A DNA stretch of 64,000 nucleotides from Pseudomonas sp. ICMP 561 (GCF_002699985.1 NZ_LKBT01000056.1:124001-188000); one strand, 5' to 3'. Positions 43,608-53,730 are shown, counted from the stretch's first letter. The notes: generated by a model not told the origin, from the sequence alone. Numbers and translations are program-made.

Positions 43608-43656
43608 GCACGCTCGCCGATCTATTTACTGGACCAGACCGAGCGTGCCCTTTTCT
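43608..43656 (+). terminator. Probable terminator after the MHYT-GGDEF-EAL gene
   Basis: Stem GCACGCTCG (43608-43616) pairs with CGAGCGTGC (43640-43648), followed by CCTTTTCTT. The loop is long (23 bases). It separates this gene from the tubulin-like gene, which should therefore have its own promoter at about 43660-43775. Confidence 0.55.
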
Positions 43657-43775
43657 TGAATAGGGGTTTCCCTATCGTTCTTGAAAAAACCGCACTGCAA
43701 CGTCGTGATTTCTCTATCAGCGACGGCGCGATGACAGCTGCTGCATCGCCGCCCTCCCCAGGCTAATGGCGCACG

Positions 43776-45968
43776 ATGACCAATAAGAATGATTCTGCTG
43801 GTGCGATATACGGACCATTAAATGCACTCGCTGCCGAAAAGGCCACCGGCCTTCCGGGCACCTACTATCAGCCCAAGCCAGTTCCCGCTCAGCAGTACAT
43901 GTATTTCACGGAAACCGACACAGATCGCATCCTGGATAACCTTGATGGTCTGCGCGATTCGGTTTTCCCGCAACCTGCCCATATCGAAGACAACGTCCTG
44001 CGCAGCGAACAGCAGTTCCCCTCGGTATGCCTGATCGGTCTGGGGCGCTGCGGTTCCAACATTGCTCTGGATGTTGCCGAACTGGTCTACAACGCACGCA
44101 AGTTCTATCTCAATCAGTTCGAAAATGAAGACCGTCTGAGCGAAGACAAGCGCTATAGCCCGGTCCGCTGGATCCGCAACAACCTGCGACTGGTGCAAAA
44201 CAAAGCGAGCAAGCCAGTTTTTCTGGTCGAGCCACTGGTTATGCTCGGCGACCTGGACAAAGACATTGCCGGTCGCATCCGTTTCTCGCGCAAGGGCGAG
44301 AAAAGCGGGTTCATCAACGACTACAGCAAAATGAAGATCATGGACCTTTCAGAGGTTCATGCCGGTGGTGCGGGCAACGCCCCGATTCTCGGTCAGTATC
44401 TGGCCAAGATCATCCTGAACAAGGACACCAACCACTTCTCCAGCGCTGACTGGAAACTGATTCACTCGTACCTGATCGACTCGTGCGGCATCAAGGCCAA
44501 CCAATCGCGGCTGTATTTCTACATCTTCAGTGCGGGTGGCGGTACCGGTTCAGGCATGGCCTCCGAGTTCGGTCTGGCGCAACAGTTCTCGTACATGAAC
44601 AAGACGTTCGACACCCGGCCGACTGACGAAAACGACAGCAAGCGTGGCCGGTCCTTTGTGTTCGAGCCGATCTTCACCAGCGGCATTTGCGTGCTCCCGA
44701 ACATTTCCGATCACCGCAGCGAAATGTCCGAAGCCTTGCACATCAACGCTGGCCGCCTGCTGTGCAAATACCTGTCGGAAGAATGGGACTTCTCATACAA
44801 CTTCGAAAACGAAGACAGCAGCGAAGCCAGCGTCATGGGCCGTATTCGCCCCTGGAACGCCATGATGCTGATCTCCAATGACATCATGCGTTACGCCGAA
44901 GCCAGCGACGACGGCAACATCGAGAACATTGACGTGAACGCCATGGAGCGCCACGCCAACCAGTACATCTCGCAGCAGATCTTCAACATTCTTACCGCTC
45001 AGGCGGTGACGACTGACTACGACCAGAACTACTTCCGACGCGCAGGCATCGATATCGGCGAGACGATTCGTCTGGATGCCAACGACCTGTTCATGAGTCT
45101 GGCGGGCCCCGTGGCGATTGCCTATGCCGAATCGGTGGTCCCGGAAAGTCCGGCGCCAGGTTCCGACAAGTTCAAGGTGTTCGAAAAAGAACCGCCACGC
45201 CTGAACATCGATGACTTGTTCTTCCGCTCCATTGACCTGCCGCACTTCAACAAAGTGACCCAGGCCATTGAAGGCATCAGCCTGTTGCCGATCGAGTCCA
45301 AGCGTTATCGTGCGGCACTGGATCAGTACAAGACTTCGGGCTATGACGCCGCAGCACTGCACGACCTGCACTTCTTCAAGAACTGCTCGTCGGTGGTGTC
45401 CATCGTCTCCCTGCCCAAAGACTACAAGCTGTCCTATATGGACCTGAACCGGTTGAAGACGCACCTCAACAGCCTGTTCCCCAACACCACGCTCAAACGT
45501 TATGCGTTGGTGATCGGCGCGTCGGCCAACTTGTCGCTGACGACGTTGATCGCGAAAAGTCCGTGCCTTTCGGATGACTTCCTGACCCTGATCGTGGCGT
45601 TCATCAAGCGCTGCTTCGCGAAAAACCAGTACCGTTTCGACGACACACTGGACAACGCGATTCTGGACTTCATCGTCAGCGAAGAATTTGACGAAGACCG
45701 CGTTGATGAATTGCTGAACGAATACGAGAACCCGGCCAAGATCCTCGACACCAACTGGTACGCGATCAAGCCGATGTACGAGAAGAAGTACCGTGAGTTG
45801 ATCGAAGACAAATCCAGGTTTGTCTCGATCAATGACATCCGCATCTCCCGCGAGAGCGTGAAAAAGGCCGTCAAATACCTGCGCGAAATTTATCGTCACC
45901 GCATCGGCAAGACCCGGGTCATTTCACTGAATCAGCATACGGGCAAGACGGATTACGGGGTTAAGTAA
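43776..45968 (+). CDS. Tubulin/FtsZ-superfamily GTPase-like protein of unknown function
   Basis: A 730-residue cytosolic protein, no signal or membrane span. Four motifs stand in tubulin/FtsZ order: GLGRCGSN (88-95), like the T1 loop of tubulin (GQCGNQ); SAGGGTGSGM (252-261), the tubulin signature GGGTGSGM (T4); LISND (365-369), like the guanine-contacting T6 loop; and RLDAND (432-437), like the T7 catalytic loop NxDxxD with Arg in place of Asn. About 75 residues precede and 290 follow, with no match I recognise. Not FtsZ (about 390 aa). It could be one of the FtsZ-like families proposed in membrane remodelling, or a Tubulin_2-type protein. Stand-alone gene. Confidence 0.7.
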   Translation: MTNKNDSAGAIYGPLNALAAEKATGLPGTYYQPKPVPAQQYMYFTETDTDRILDNLDGLRDSVFPQPAHIEDNVLRSEQQFPSVCLIGLGRCGSNIALDVAELVYNARKFYLNQFENEDRLSEDKRYSPVRWIRNNLRLVQNKASKPVFLVEPLVMLGDLDKDIAGRIRFSRKGEKSGFINDYSKMKIMDLSEVHAGGAGNAPILGQYLAKIILNKDTNHFSSADWKLIHSYLIDSCGIKANQSRLYFYIFSAGGGTGSGMASEFGLAQQFSYMNKTFDTRPTDENDSKRGRSFVFEPIFTSGICVLPNISDHRSEMSEALHINAGRLLCKYLSEEWDFSYNFENEDSSEASVMGRIRPWNAMMLISNDIMRYAEASDDGNIENIDVNAMERHANQYISQQIFNILTAQAVTTDYDQNYFRRAGIDIGETIRLDANDLFMSLAGPVAIAYAESVVPESPAPGSDKFKVFEKEPPRLNIDDLFFRSIDLPHFNKVTQAIEGISLLPIESKRYRAALDQYKTSGYDAAALHDLHFFKNCSSVVSIVSLPKDYKLSYMDLNRLKTHLNSLFPNTTLKRYALVIGASANLSLTTLIAKSPCLSDDFLTLIVAFIKRCFAKNQYRFDDTLDNAILDFIVSEEFDEDRVDELLNEYENPAKILDTNWYAIKPMYEKKYRELIEDKSRFVSINDIRISRESVKKAVKYLREIYRHRIGKTRVISLNQHTGKTDYGVK

Positions 45969-46030
45969 GACGCGGTGTTTTTTAGGCGAGCAACGATTCT
46001 GTGGGAGATTCTATGTTTGCCTGAAACCCC

Positions 46031-46120
46031 GTAGGACTGGCTTTAGCCGGGAGGGCAGTATATCTGACGAAGTAAATGTATCGCATGTACCGACGTCCTC
46101 CCGGCTATGGCCGGTCCTAC
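46031..46120. repeat. REP doublet ('GGCTTTAGCCGGGAGG' family, imperfect)
   Basis: Arms 46031-46054 and 46097-46120; the right arm differs at a few bases (GGCTATGGCCGG). It lies between the tubulin-like gene and a convergent DUF2288 gene. Confidence 0.85.
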
Positions 46121-46255
46121 GAGCTCAATTGAACCTGTGGGTGCTCCCACAGGATCCGGGCAACCCTGTTGAGATATTTCGCTACCCCGAACTCCCCGGC
46201 GCAGTTACCAGACTTCCCACTTGAACCCGCGATTCGCACCAAAAAAGATCGCTAA

Positions 46256-46561
46256 CTAAGCGGGCGCCCTGTCCTGGACCAGAACCCAGGGAGCCACCAC
46301 GACGGCCCAGAGCACCGGATCACGCTCCACAAGCTCTAGCGCCTTGGCTTCAGCCACCTTGCCGACTTCACCACTGGCAAGCCATGCACTGACTTTATCC
46401 GCTTCGTTCTGCGCAACCGCCTGTGCCACCTCGATCAAATCCAGCGTCGGCTCGACCCACAACAGGGCACCTCGCGCAAAGAACGGCTGAAGCTCGGTCC
46501 AGGTAATTGATGCCGTTTCGCCGAGCAGTTTGGCATAGAGGGTGCTTGGTTCTTCGCTCAT
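46256..46561 (-). CDS. DUF2288 family protein
   Basis: A 101-residue protein: MSEEPSTLYAKLLGETASITWTELQPFFARGALLWVEPTLDLIEVAQAV, which matches the DUF2288 pattern (LYAKLLGETA..W.ELQPFFARG). The rest is helical with an acidic ELVERDPVLWAVVVAPWVLVQ end. The function of the family is unknown. The start at 46561 is preferred over 46570 because it gives the conserved N-terminus. Single gene convergent with the tubulin-like gene. Confidence 0.82.
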   Translation of the reverse strand: MSEEPSTLYAKLLGETASITWTELQPFFARGALLWVEPTLDLIEVAQAVAQNEADKVSAWLASGEVGKVAEAKALELVERDPVLWAVVVAPWVLVQDRAPA

Positions 46562-46887
46562 GGGTTTCACCGAAAAGAAAATCGACGCGAATGATAGCGC
46601 CGAGTCCGCTCAAGACAAACCCAGATACAAGTAATTGATTGCAGGGAAGATCAGGAAAACCAAGGGTTTAGAGGTCGATTGGACAGGTCGAACCGCATGA
46701 TTCTGTATCTTTCTTACGATTAAGCGACATTGATCGTTTTTGCCCCCTGCGGCTAGCTATTCAAGCCATTGACCGGCGCTCTAAACTGTTCCGGTACAGT
46801 TTGCCGGGGGGCTGATCGGTGTTTAAAATCCGGTCCCGCTGCCTAGGCATCAGGATTATAAAAATTAAAACACAAGAGTGGAGCATC
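46562..46887 (+). promoter_or_regulatory. Upstream region of braC with a 20-bp palindrome
   Basis: No gene is seen in this gap. At 46783-46802 lies AAACTGT-N6-ACAGTTT, a perfect 7-bp inverted repeat about 85 bp before the braC ATG. It is placed to act as an operator and is reminiscent of the CTGTACCGGTACAG-like sites of GntR/MocR-type regulators. The regulator is not identified. Confidence 0.5.
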
Positions 46888-48015
46888 ATGACTAAGGGTA
46901 CCAAGAAGCTTTCCAGGCTGTTTGCCGCATTGGTTATGGCGGGGGTTGCCAGCCATTCGTTTGCAGCAGACACCATCAAGATCGGCATCGCAGGTCCAAA
47001 GACCGGCGCAGTTGCCCAATATGGCGACATGCAGTTCAGCGGCGCAAAAATGGCCATTGAACAGATCAACGCCAAAGGCGGCGTCGATGGCAAGAAACTC
47101 GAAGTCGTTGAATACGATGATGCTTGCGATCCTAAACAAGCGGTCGCGGTAGCCAACAAAGTGGTCAACGACGGCGTCAAGTTCGTGGTTGGCCACCTGT
47201 GCTCCAGCTCCACCCAACCGGCTTCGGACATCTACGAAGACGAAGGCATCATCATGGTGACTCCGGCTGCAACCAGCCCGGAAATCACTGCACGTGGCTA
47301 CAAGCTGATCTTCCGCACCATTGGTCTGGACAGCGCGCAAGGCCCGGCGGCTGGCAACTACATCGCCAAACAGGTCAAACCTAAAACCGTCGCCGTCATC
47401 CACGACAAGCAACAGTACGGTGAAGGCATCGCCACTGCCGTCAAGCAGACGCTGGAAAAAGACGGCGTAAAAGTCGCGCTGTTCGAAGGCATCAACGCTG
47501 GCGACAAAGACTTCTCGTCGCTGATCGCGAAGATGAAACAAGCCAACGTCGATTTCGTTTACTACGGCGGCTACCACCCGGAACTGGGCCTGATCCTGCG
47601 TCAAGCTCAGGAAAAAGGTCTGAAAGCCGGTTTCATGGGTCCGGAAGGCGTGGGTAACGCGTCGATCTCGCAGATTGCTCAGGATGCGTCCGAAGGCCTG
47701 CTGGTCACCTTGCCTGCTTCGTTCGACCAGGACCCGGCCAACAAGGCTCTGGTTGAAGCGTTCAAAGCCAAGAAAGAAGACCCAAGCGGTCCGTTCGTGT
47801 TCCCGGCTTACGCGGCGGTTCAGGTCATCGCTGATGGCATCACCGCTGCGAAAAGCGAAGACACTGACAAAGTGGCCAAAGCTATCCACGCTGGCACCTT
47901 CAAGACGCCAACCGGCGACCTGTCGTTCGATGACAAGGGTGACCTGAAAGACTTCAAATTCGTGGTCTACACCTGGCACAAAGACGGCACCAAAACTGAA
48001 GCGCCTGTGAAGTAA
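46888..48015 (+). CDS. braC: Branched-chain amino-acid ABC transporter, periplasmic binding protein
   Basis: A 375-residue substrate-binding protein (P. aeruginosa BraC 373). The signal peptide ends ASHSFA|A, followed by the LIV-binding fold: IKIGIAGPKTGAVAQYGD, the Cys pair in DDACDP/GHLCSSS, and TPAATSPEIT. It delivers Leu, Ile, Val and probably Ala/Thr to the BraDEFG complex. GGAG a few bases upstream supports the ATG at 46888. A terminator between braC and braD suggests that the binding protein is made in excess. Confidence 0.95.
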   Translation: MTKGTKKLSRLFAALVMAGVASHSFAADTIKIGIAGPKTGAVAQYGDMQFSGAKMAIEQINAKGGVDGKKLEVVEYDDACDPKQAVAVANKVVNDGVKFVVGHLCSSSTQPASDIYEDEGIIMVTPAATSPEITARGYKLIFRTIGLDSAQGPAAGNYIAKQVKPKTVAVIHDKQQYGEGIATAVKQTLEKDGVKVALFEGINAGDKDFSSLIAKMKQANVDFVYYGGYHPELGLILRQAQEKGLKAGFMGPEGVGNASISQIAQDASEGLLVTLPASFDQDPANKALVEAFKAKKEDPSGPFVFPAYAAVQVIADGITAAKSEDTDKVAKAIHAGTFKTPTGDLSFDDKGDLKDFKFVVYTWHKDGTKTEAPVK

Positions 48016-48039
48016 GCATTCGCCATAAGTTGAACCCAG

Positions 48040-48070
48040 AGCCCACTGCAACCGCAGTGGGCTTTGTTTT
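48040..48070 (+). terminator. Intrinsic terminator between braC and braD
   Basis: Stem AGCCCACTGC (48040-48049) with GCAGTGGGCT (48054-48063), a four-base loop, then TTGTTTT. It lies 25 bp after the braC stop. Partial read-through would set the ratio of binding protein to membrane components. Confidence 0.85.
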
Positions 48071-48230
48071 ACGAGCGCAGGCGATCCACAAGACCACCTG
48101 TCGCTGACCATCTTGAAACCGTCACCAGTGATTCACTGGGCTTGTATCCAACGTGGACGCATACCACGACGTGCAAGCGGCCAAGACTTCACCAGTGAAA
48201 CATAGAGCAGGTTTTTAGGAGCACGCTGTA

Positions 48231-49156
<926 letters not shown>

Positions 49157-49160
<4 letters not shown>

Positions 49161-50413
49161 CCAAAAATCTCAAATCGGCGTTTTTCAGCGCCTTGCTGGT
49201 GCTGGCCGTCGCCTACCCGGTTTTCGGCCTGAAGCTGGAAATCGTCGGCGTCAAACTGGCCGTCATTGGTGCCAGTACCACCACCGTCAGCGTGATTATT
49301 GCGGGCGCCATCGCGATGTTCTTGCGCGTGCTGTTCAATGAGCAGATCACCGCGGCATGGCGCTCCTCACCGAACATGCCACTGGTGCCAGCCAAGGCCA
49401 GCAACTTCCTGAGCCTGCCCTCGACCCAGCGCTGGATCATTCTCGGCCTGGTACTCATCGCACTGGTCTGGCCGTTCTTCGGCTCCCGAGGCGCGGTGGA
49501 TATCGCCACGCTGATCCTGATCTACGTGATGCTCGGCCTGGGCCTGAACATCGTGGTCGGTCTGGCCGGCCTGCTGGATCTCGGTTATGTCGGTTTCTAT
49601 GCCGTGGGTGCTTACAGCTACGCCCTGCTCTCCCACTACTTCGGCCTGGGTTTCTGGATCTGCCTGCCGATTGCGGGAATGATGGCAGCGCTGTTCGGCT
49701 TCCTGCTGGGCTTCCCGGTATTGCGTCTGCGCGGCGACTATCTGGCCATCGTGACCCTGGGCTTCGGCGAAATCATTCGCCTGCTGCTGCGCAACATGAC
49801 CGACCTCACCGGCGGCCCGAACGGCATCAGCAACATCGAGAAACCGACCCTGTTCGGCCTGTCGTTCGAGCGTAAAGCGGCTGAAGGTATGCAGACCTTC
49901 CACGAGTATTTCGGGCTGCCGTACAACTCGATCAACAAAGTAATCTTCCTGTATCTGGTTGCTTTGTTACTGGCACTGGCTGCGCTGTTCGTGATCAACC
50001 GTCTGCTGCGCATGCCTATCGGGCGTGCCTGGGAAGCGTTGCGTGAAGACGAAATCGCCTGCCGTGCTCTGGGCCTGAATCCAACCATCATCAAGCTGTC
50101 GGCCTTCACCCTGGGCGCCGCATTTGCCGGTTTCGCAGGCAGCTTCTTCGCCGCTCGCCAAGGGCTGATCACGCCGGAGTCGTTCACCTTCATCGAGTCG
50201 GCGATCATTCTCGCCATCGTCGTATTGGGTGGCATGGGCTCGCAACTGGGCGTCATCCTCGCGGCCATCGTTATGATCCTGCTGCCTGAACTGATGCGTG
50301 AGTTCAGCGAATACCGCATGTTGATGTTCGGCGCCATGATGGTGCTGATGATGATCTGGCGTCCTCAAGGTCTGCTGCCCATGCAACGTCCACACATGGA
50401 GCTGCGCAAATGA
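49157..50413 (+). CDS. braE: Branched-chain amino-acid ABC permease BraE (LivM family)
   Basis: A 418-residue permease. It has a long N-terminal section with extra membrane segments, typical of LivM/BraE, followed by the core: LGLGLNIVVGLAGLLDLGYVGFYAVGAY, LGFPVLRLRGDYLAIVTLGF, and the coupling loop WEALREDEIACRALGLNPT. It partners BraD. ATGA overlaps on both sides (with braD and braF) show a tightly coupled operon. Confidence 0.95.
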
Positions 50414-51177
50414 GCCGCCCAATCCTCGAAGTCAGCGGCCTGAGCATGCGCTTTGGCGGTCTGCTGGCGGTCAACGGCGTAGGCCTGACCGTCAATGAGA
50501 AACAAGTCGTGTCGATGATCGGCCCTAACGGCGCTGGCAAGACCACGGTATTCAACTGCCTGACCGGTTTCTACAAGCCAACCGCAGGCACCATTCTGCT
50601 CGACGGCGAGCCGATTCAAGGTCTGGCCGGTCATCAGATCGCCCGCAAAGGCGTGGTGCGGACTTTCCAGAACGTGCGCCTGTTCAAGGAAATGACGGCA
50701 CTGGAAAACCTGCTGGTTGCACAGCACCGTCACCTGAATACCAATTTCCTGTCCGGCCTGTTCCGCACTCCGGCGTTCCGTCGCAGTGAGCAGGAGGCCA
50801 TGGAATATGCTGCTCACTGGCTGGAAGCGGTCAACCTCAAGGAGTTCGCCAACCGTACGGCGGGCACCCTCGCCTATGGTCAGCAACGCCGTCTGGAAAT
50901 CGCCCGATGCATGATGACCCGTCCGCGCATCCTGATGCTCGACGAGCCTGCTGCAGGTCTGAACCCGAAGGAAACCGAAGACCTCAAGGCTTTGATCGGC
51001 GTACTGCGTAACGATCACAACGCGACTGTTCTGTTGATCGAACACGACATGAAGCTGGTGATGAGCATTTCCGACCACATTGTGGTGATCAATCAGGGCA
51101 CACCGCTGGCTGACGGTTCGCCGGCACAGATTCGCGACAATCCTGAAGTGATCAAAGCCTACCTGGGGGAAGCGTAA
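50410..51177 (+). CDS. braF: Branched-chain amino-acid ABC ATPase BraF (LivG family)
   Basis: A 255-residue ATPase with Walker A GPNGAGKTT, the Q-loop region VRTFQNVRLFKEMT, the signature LAYGQQRRLEIAR (a LivG-type variant of LSGGQ), Walker B ILMLDEPAAGLNP and the H-loop LLIEHDMKLVM. It energises transport with BraG. It overlaps braE by four bases and touches braG directly. Confidence 0.95.
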   Translation: MSRPILEVSGLSMRFGGLLAVNGVGLTVNEKQVVSMIGPNGAGKTTVFNCLTGFYKPTAGTILLDGEPIQGLAGHQIARKGVVRTFQNVRLFKEMTALENLLVAQHRHLNTNFLSGLFRTPAFRRSEQEAMEYAAHWLEAVNLKEFANRTAGTLAYGQQRRLEIARCMMTRPRILMLDEPAAGLNPKETEDLKALIGVLRNDHNATVLLIEHDMKLVMSISDHIVVINQGTPLADGSPAQIRDNPEVIKAYLGEA

Positions 51178-51879
51178 ATGCTGCAATTCGAAAACGTTTC
51201 CACCTTCTACGGCAAAATCCAGGCCTTGCACGACGTCAATGTAGACGTGCGCCAGGGCGAGATCGTGACGCTCATCGGTGCCAACGGTGCGGGTAAATCC
51301 ACGCTGCTGATGACCTTGTGCGGTTCGCCCCGCGCCCACAGCGGCAGCATCCGTTACATGGGTGAAGAACTGGTCGGTCTGGAATCCTCGGTGATCATGC
51401 GTAAAAGCATCGCCGTGGTCCCGGAAGGCCGTCGCGTGTTTGCGCGTCTGACCGTGGAGGAGAACCTCGCCATGGGCGGCTTCTTCACAGAAAAAGATGA
51501 CTATCAGGAGCAGATGGACAAAGTCCTGCACCTGTTCCCGCGTCTGAAAGAACGCTTCAACCAACGCGGCGGCACCATGTCCGGCGGCGAACAGCAAATG
51601 CTCGCGATCGGCCGTGCGCTGATGAGCAAGCCCAAGCTGCTGTTGCTGGACGAGCCGTCACTGGGTTTGGCGCCGATCATCATTCAGCAGATTTTCGAGA
51701 TCGTCGAACAACTGCGTCGTGATGGCGTGACGGTGTTCCTGGTTGAGCAAAACGCCAACCAGGCCTTGAAGATCGCCGACCGGGCCTATGTGCTGGAAAA
51801 CGGTCGTGTGGTGATGCAAGGCACCGGTGAAGAGCTGCTGGTTGACCCGAAAGTGCGTGATGCCTATTTGGGTGGTTGA
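51178..51879 (+). CDS. braG: Branched-chain amino-acid ABC ATPase BraG (LivF family)
   Basis: A 233-residue ATPase starting immediately after the braF stop codon. Motifs are Walker A GANGAGKST, signature MSGGEQQMLAIGRAL, Walker B LLLLDEPSLGLAP and H-loop VFLVEQNANQAL, in which Gln replaces the usual His as is typical for LivF. It completes the BraCDEFG importer. A strong terminator follows. Confidence 0.95.
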   Translation: MLQFENVSTFYGKIQALHDVNVDVRQGEIVTLIGANGAGKSTLLMTLCGSPRAHSGSIRYMGEELVGLESSVIMRKSIAVVPEGRRVFARLTVEENLAMGGFFTEKDDYQEQMDKVLHLFPRLKERFNQRGGTMSGGEQQMLAIGRALMSKPKLLLLDEPSLGLAPIIIQQIFEIVEQLRRDGVTVFLVEQNANQALKIADRAYVLENGRVVMQGTGEELLVDPKVRDAYLGG

Positions 51880-51896
51880 TGATTCGCTGCAATAAG

Positions 51897-51920
51897 AAAA
51901 CGGCCTTCGGGCCGTTTTTT
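51897..51920 (+). terminator. Rho-independent terminator of the bra operon
   Basis: Stem CGGCC (51901-51905) and GGCCG (51910-51914) with a TTCG loop, extended by flanking A/T pairing, then a T-run to 51920. Confidence 0.9.
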
Positions 51921-51944
51921 ATGAGAAATTACCGGATGGCTCAG

Positions 51945-52060
51945 AGCCTGTGGGAGCGAGGCGCAATCCCGTAGGACCGGCTTTAGCCGGGAGGGCGTCG
52001 GAACATTCACCAGACTTCTTTCGCCAGAAATGCCGCTCTCCCGGCTAAAGCCGGTCCTAC
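51945..52060. repeat. REP doublet with a truncated second type
   Basis: Arms 51971-51993 and 52038-52060 are perfect inverted copies of the 'GGCTTTAGCCGGGAG' family. A truncated 'CTGTGGGAGCGAGG' REP start at about 51950-51962 is fused directly in front, suggesting insertion of one family into another. Confidence 0.85.
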
Positions 52061-52093
52061 GAGGTCAAGAGCTAATTCAGGCGGCAGCCCCCT

Positions 52094-53017
52094 TCAGGTA
52101 TCCCCCACCCCCAACCGCTCAAGCGCCGCACTGCTGCGCTGAAACCAGCTCAACAGATAATCGGCCAACACCTGCATGCGCTTGGGTAATTCACCTTCAT
52201 ACGGGTGCACCAGAAATAGCGGCGAAGTACTGGTCTGATAATCGCGGAACAGCCAGTGCAAGCGACCGTCGTTGATCTCGGCATGCACCATGTACGACGG
52301 CAATCGGGCGATCCCGGCACCCACCAGTGCCGCCTTCTTCAATAAACCGTAATGATTACTGGCGAACGTACCGTTGACCTGAACCCTGGTGAGCTCATGG
52401 TTCTGGTGATAGAGCCACTCGTTGCGACCGCTGTAATGACTGTTCAGCAGACAGCTATGGGCAATCAGCTCGTGAGGGCTATTTGGCTGTCCATGAAGTT
52501 GTAAATAAGCGCTGCTGGCACAGGTCAGCTCCTGCATGGCAAGCAACGGCTTGGCGACGAGGCGTTCATCACTGGCCACATGGGAGCGGATAGCCAGATC
52601 AAAACCATCGCGACGCAGGTCACGAAAAGCGTTATTGAGCTCCAGCTCGACCTTAACTTGCGGGTACTGCGCAGAAAACTCCATGAGCAAGCCTTCAAAA
52701 AACGTTTCCCCCAAAGACACCGGGGCCGTAACACGCACCTGCCCCACCATGTCATCGCGCATCAGCTCAACGATATTGCGTGCCCGCTCCATGCTGGCCA
52801 ACAACTGCTGCCCTTGCGGCAACAACGCTGCGCCAGCAGAAGTGAGGCTGAGGCTGCGGGTGCTTCGGTGCAGCAGCATCACGCCATAAGCCTGCTCCAT
52901 CTGGCTGATCCGCTTGGACAGGTAACCTTTGCTGCAACCCAGACGGGCCGCAGCAGCCGTGAAACTTCCTGCGTCGATCAGTACCGCAAAGGCTGCCAGG
53001 TCATCAATTTCGCTCAC
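52094..53017 (-). CDS. LysR-family transcriptional regulator
   Basis: A 307-residue LTTR: DDLAAFAVLIDAGSFTAAAARLGCSKGYLSKRISQMEQAYGV forms the winged helix, followed by a CrgA-like effector domain (VRVTAPVSLGETFFEGLLMEF, LAIRSHVASDERLVAKPL). It is divergent from a short-chain dehydrogenase gene with a 113-bp shared promoter, the usual arrangement for a LysR regulator and its target. Confidence 0.9.
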   Translation of the reverse strand: MSEIDDLAAFAVLIDAGSFTAAAARLGCSKGYLSKRISQMEQAYGVMLLHRSTRSLSLTSAGAALLPQGQQLLASMERARNIVELMRDDMVGQVRVTAPVSLGETFFEGLLMEFSAQYPQVKVELELNNAFRDLRRDGFDLAIRSHVASDERLVAKPLLAMQELTCASSAYLQLHGQPNSPHELIAHSCLLNSHYSGRNEWLYHQNHELTRVQVNGTFASNHYGLLKKAALVGAGIARLPSYMVHAEINDGRLHWLFRDYQTSTSPLFLVHPYEGELPKRMQVLADYLLSWFQRSSAALERLGVGDT

Positions 53018-53130
53018 TGTTATTGTTTCCCTATGAGAACCAAAGGTTGCCTATTAGCACGCTTATCGACGGCAAATAGCGACCCTACACTGTCCCTCGA
53101 CATCCATGAATGAATCTTCGGAGCGACAGC

Positions 53131-53730
53131 ATGAAAATTTTATTGATTGGTGCAAGTGGCACCATTGGCTCGGCCATCGCCCAGGAACTGGCCCAACGTC
53201 ACGAGATCGTCCGCGCAGGCCGCAACAGTGGAGAAGAGCAGGTGGATATTAGTGACAGCGCTTCAATCCGAAAACTGTTCGAACGGATAGGCCGATTCGA
53301 TGCTGTGGTCTGCGCCGCTGGCAATGTGAAGTTCGCGCCGCTGGCCGAAATGACTGAAAGCGACTTCGCCCTTGGCTTGCAGGACAAATTGATGGGCCAG
53401 GTCAACCTGCTGCTGATCGGTCGGGAGTTCGCCAACGACGGCGCGTCGTTCACGTTCACTACCGGTGTACTCAGTCACGATCCGATCCGTTCGGGCAGTT
53501 CGGCCAGTCTGGTCAATGGGGCCATCGACGCTTTCGTCCGGGCAGCGGCCATAGAGTTGCCACGCGGCATGCGGGTCAACTCGGTCAGCCCTAATGTTCT
53601 GGTTGAAGCCATGGACAGCTATGCGCCTTATTTCCGGGGTTTCAAACCGGTGCCCGCAACCGATGTAGCGCTGGCTTACGCAAAAAGTGTCGAGGGCCTG
53701 CAGACCGGTCAGACGTATCACGTTGGTTAA
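53131..53730 (+). CDS. Short-chain dehydrogenase/reductase
   Basis: A 199-residue SDR, shorter than the classical 250. The NAD(P)-binding motif GASGTIGSAIA (about 8-18) is intact, followed by DAVVCAAGNVKF. The catalytic Ser is in TTGVLS, but the usual YxxxK appears as SASLVNGAID with no Tyr or Lys in place. Such proteins form an atypical SDR subgroup, so oxidoreductase activity should not be assumed. GGAG about seven bases upstream fits the ATG at 53131. It is probably controlled by the divergent LysR regulator. Confidence 0.82.
   Translation: MKILLIGASGTIGSAIAQELAQRHEIVRAGRNSGEEQVDISDSASIRKLFERIGRFDAVVCAAGNVKFAPLAEMTESDFALGLQDKLMGQVNLLLIGREFANDGASFTFTTGVLSHDPIRSGSSASLVNGAIDAFVRAAAIELPRGMRVNSVSPNVLVEAMDSYAPYFRGFKPVPATDVALAYAKSVEGLQTGQTYHVG

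Noticed and set aside
43776..45968. Assignment as FtsZ or as plasmid/phage TubZ
   Set aside because: The length (730 aa), the T7 change and the lack of division, plasmid or phage neighbours argue against either label; only superfamily membership is supported.
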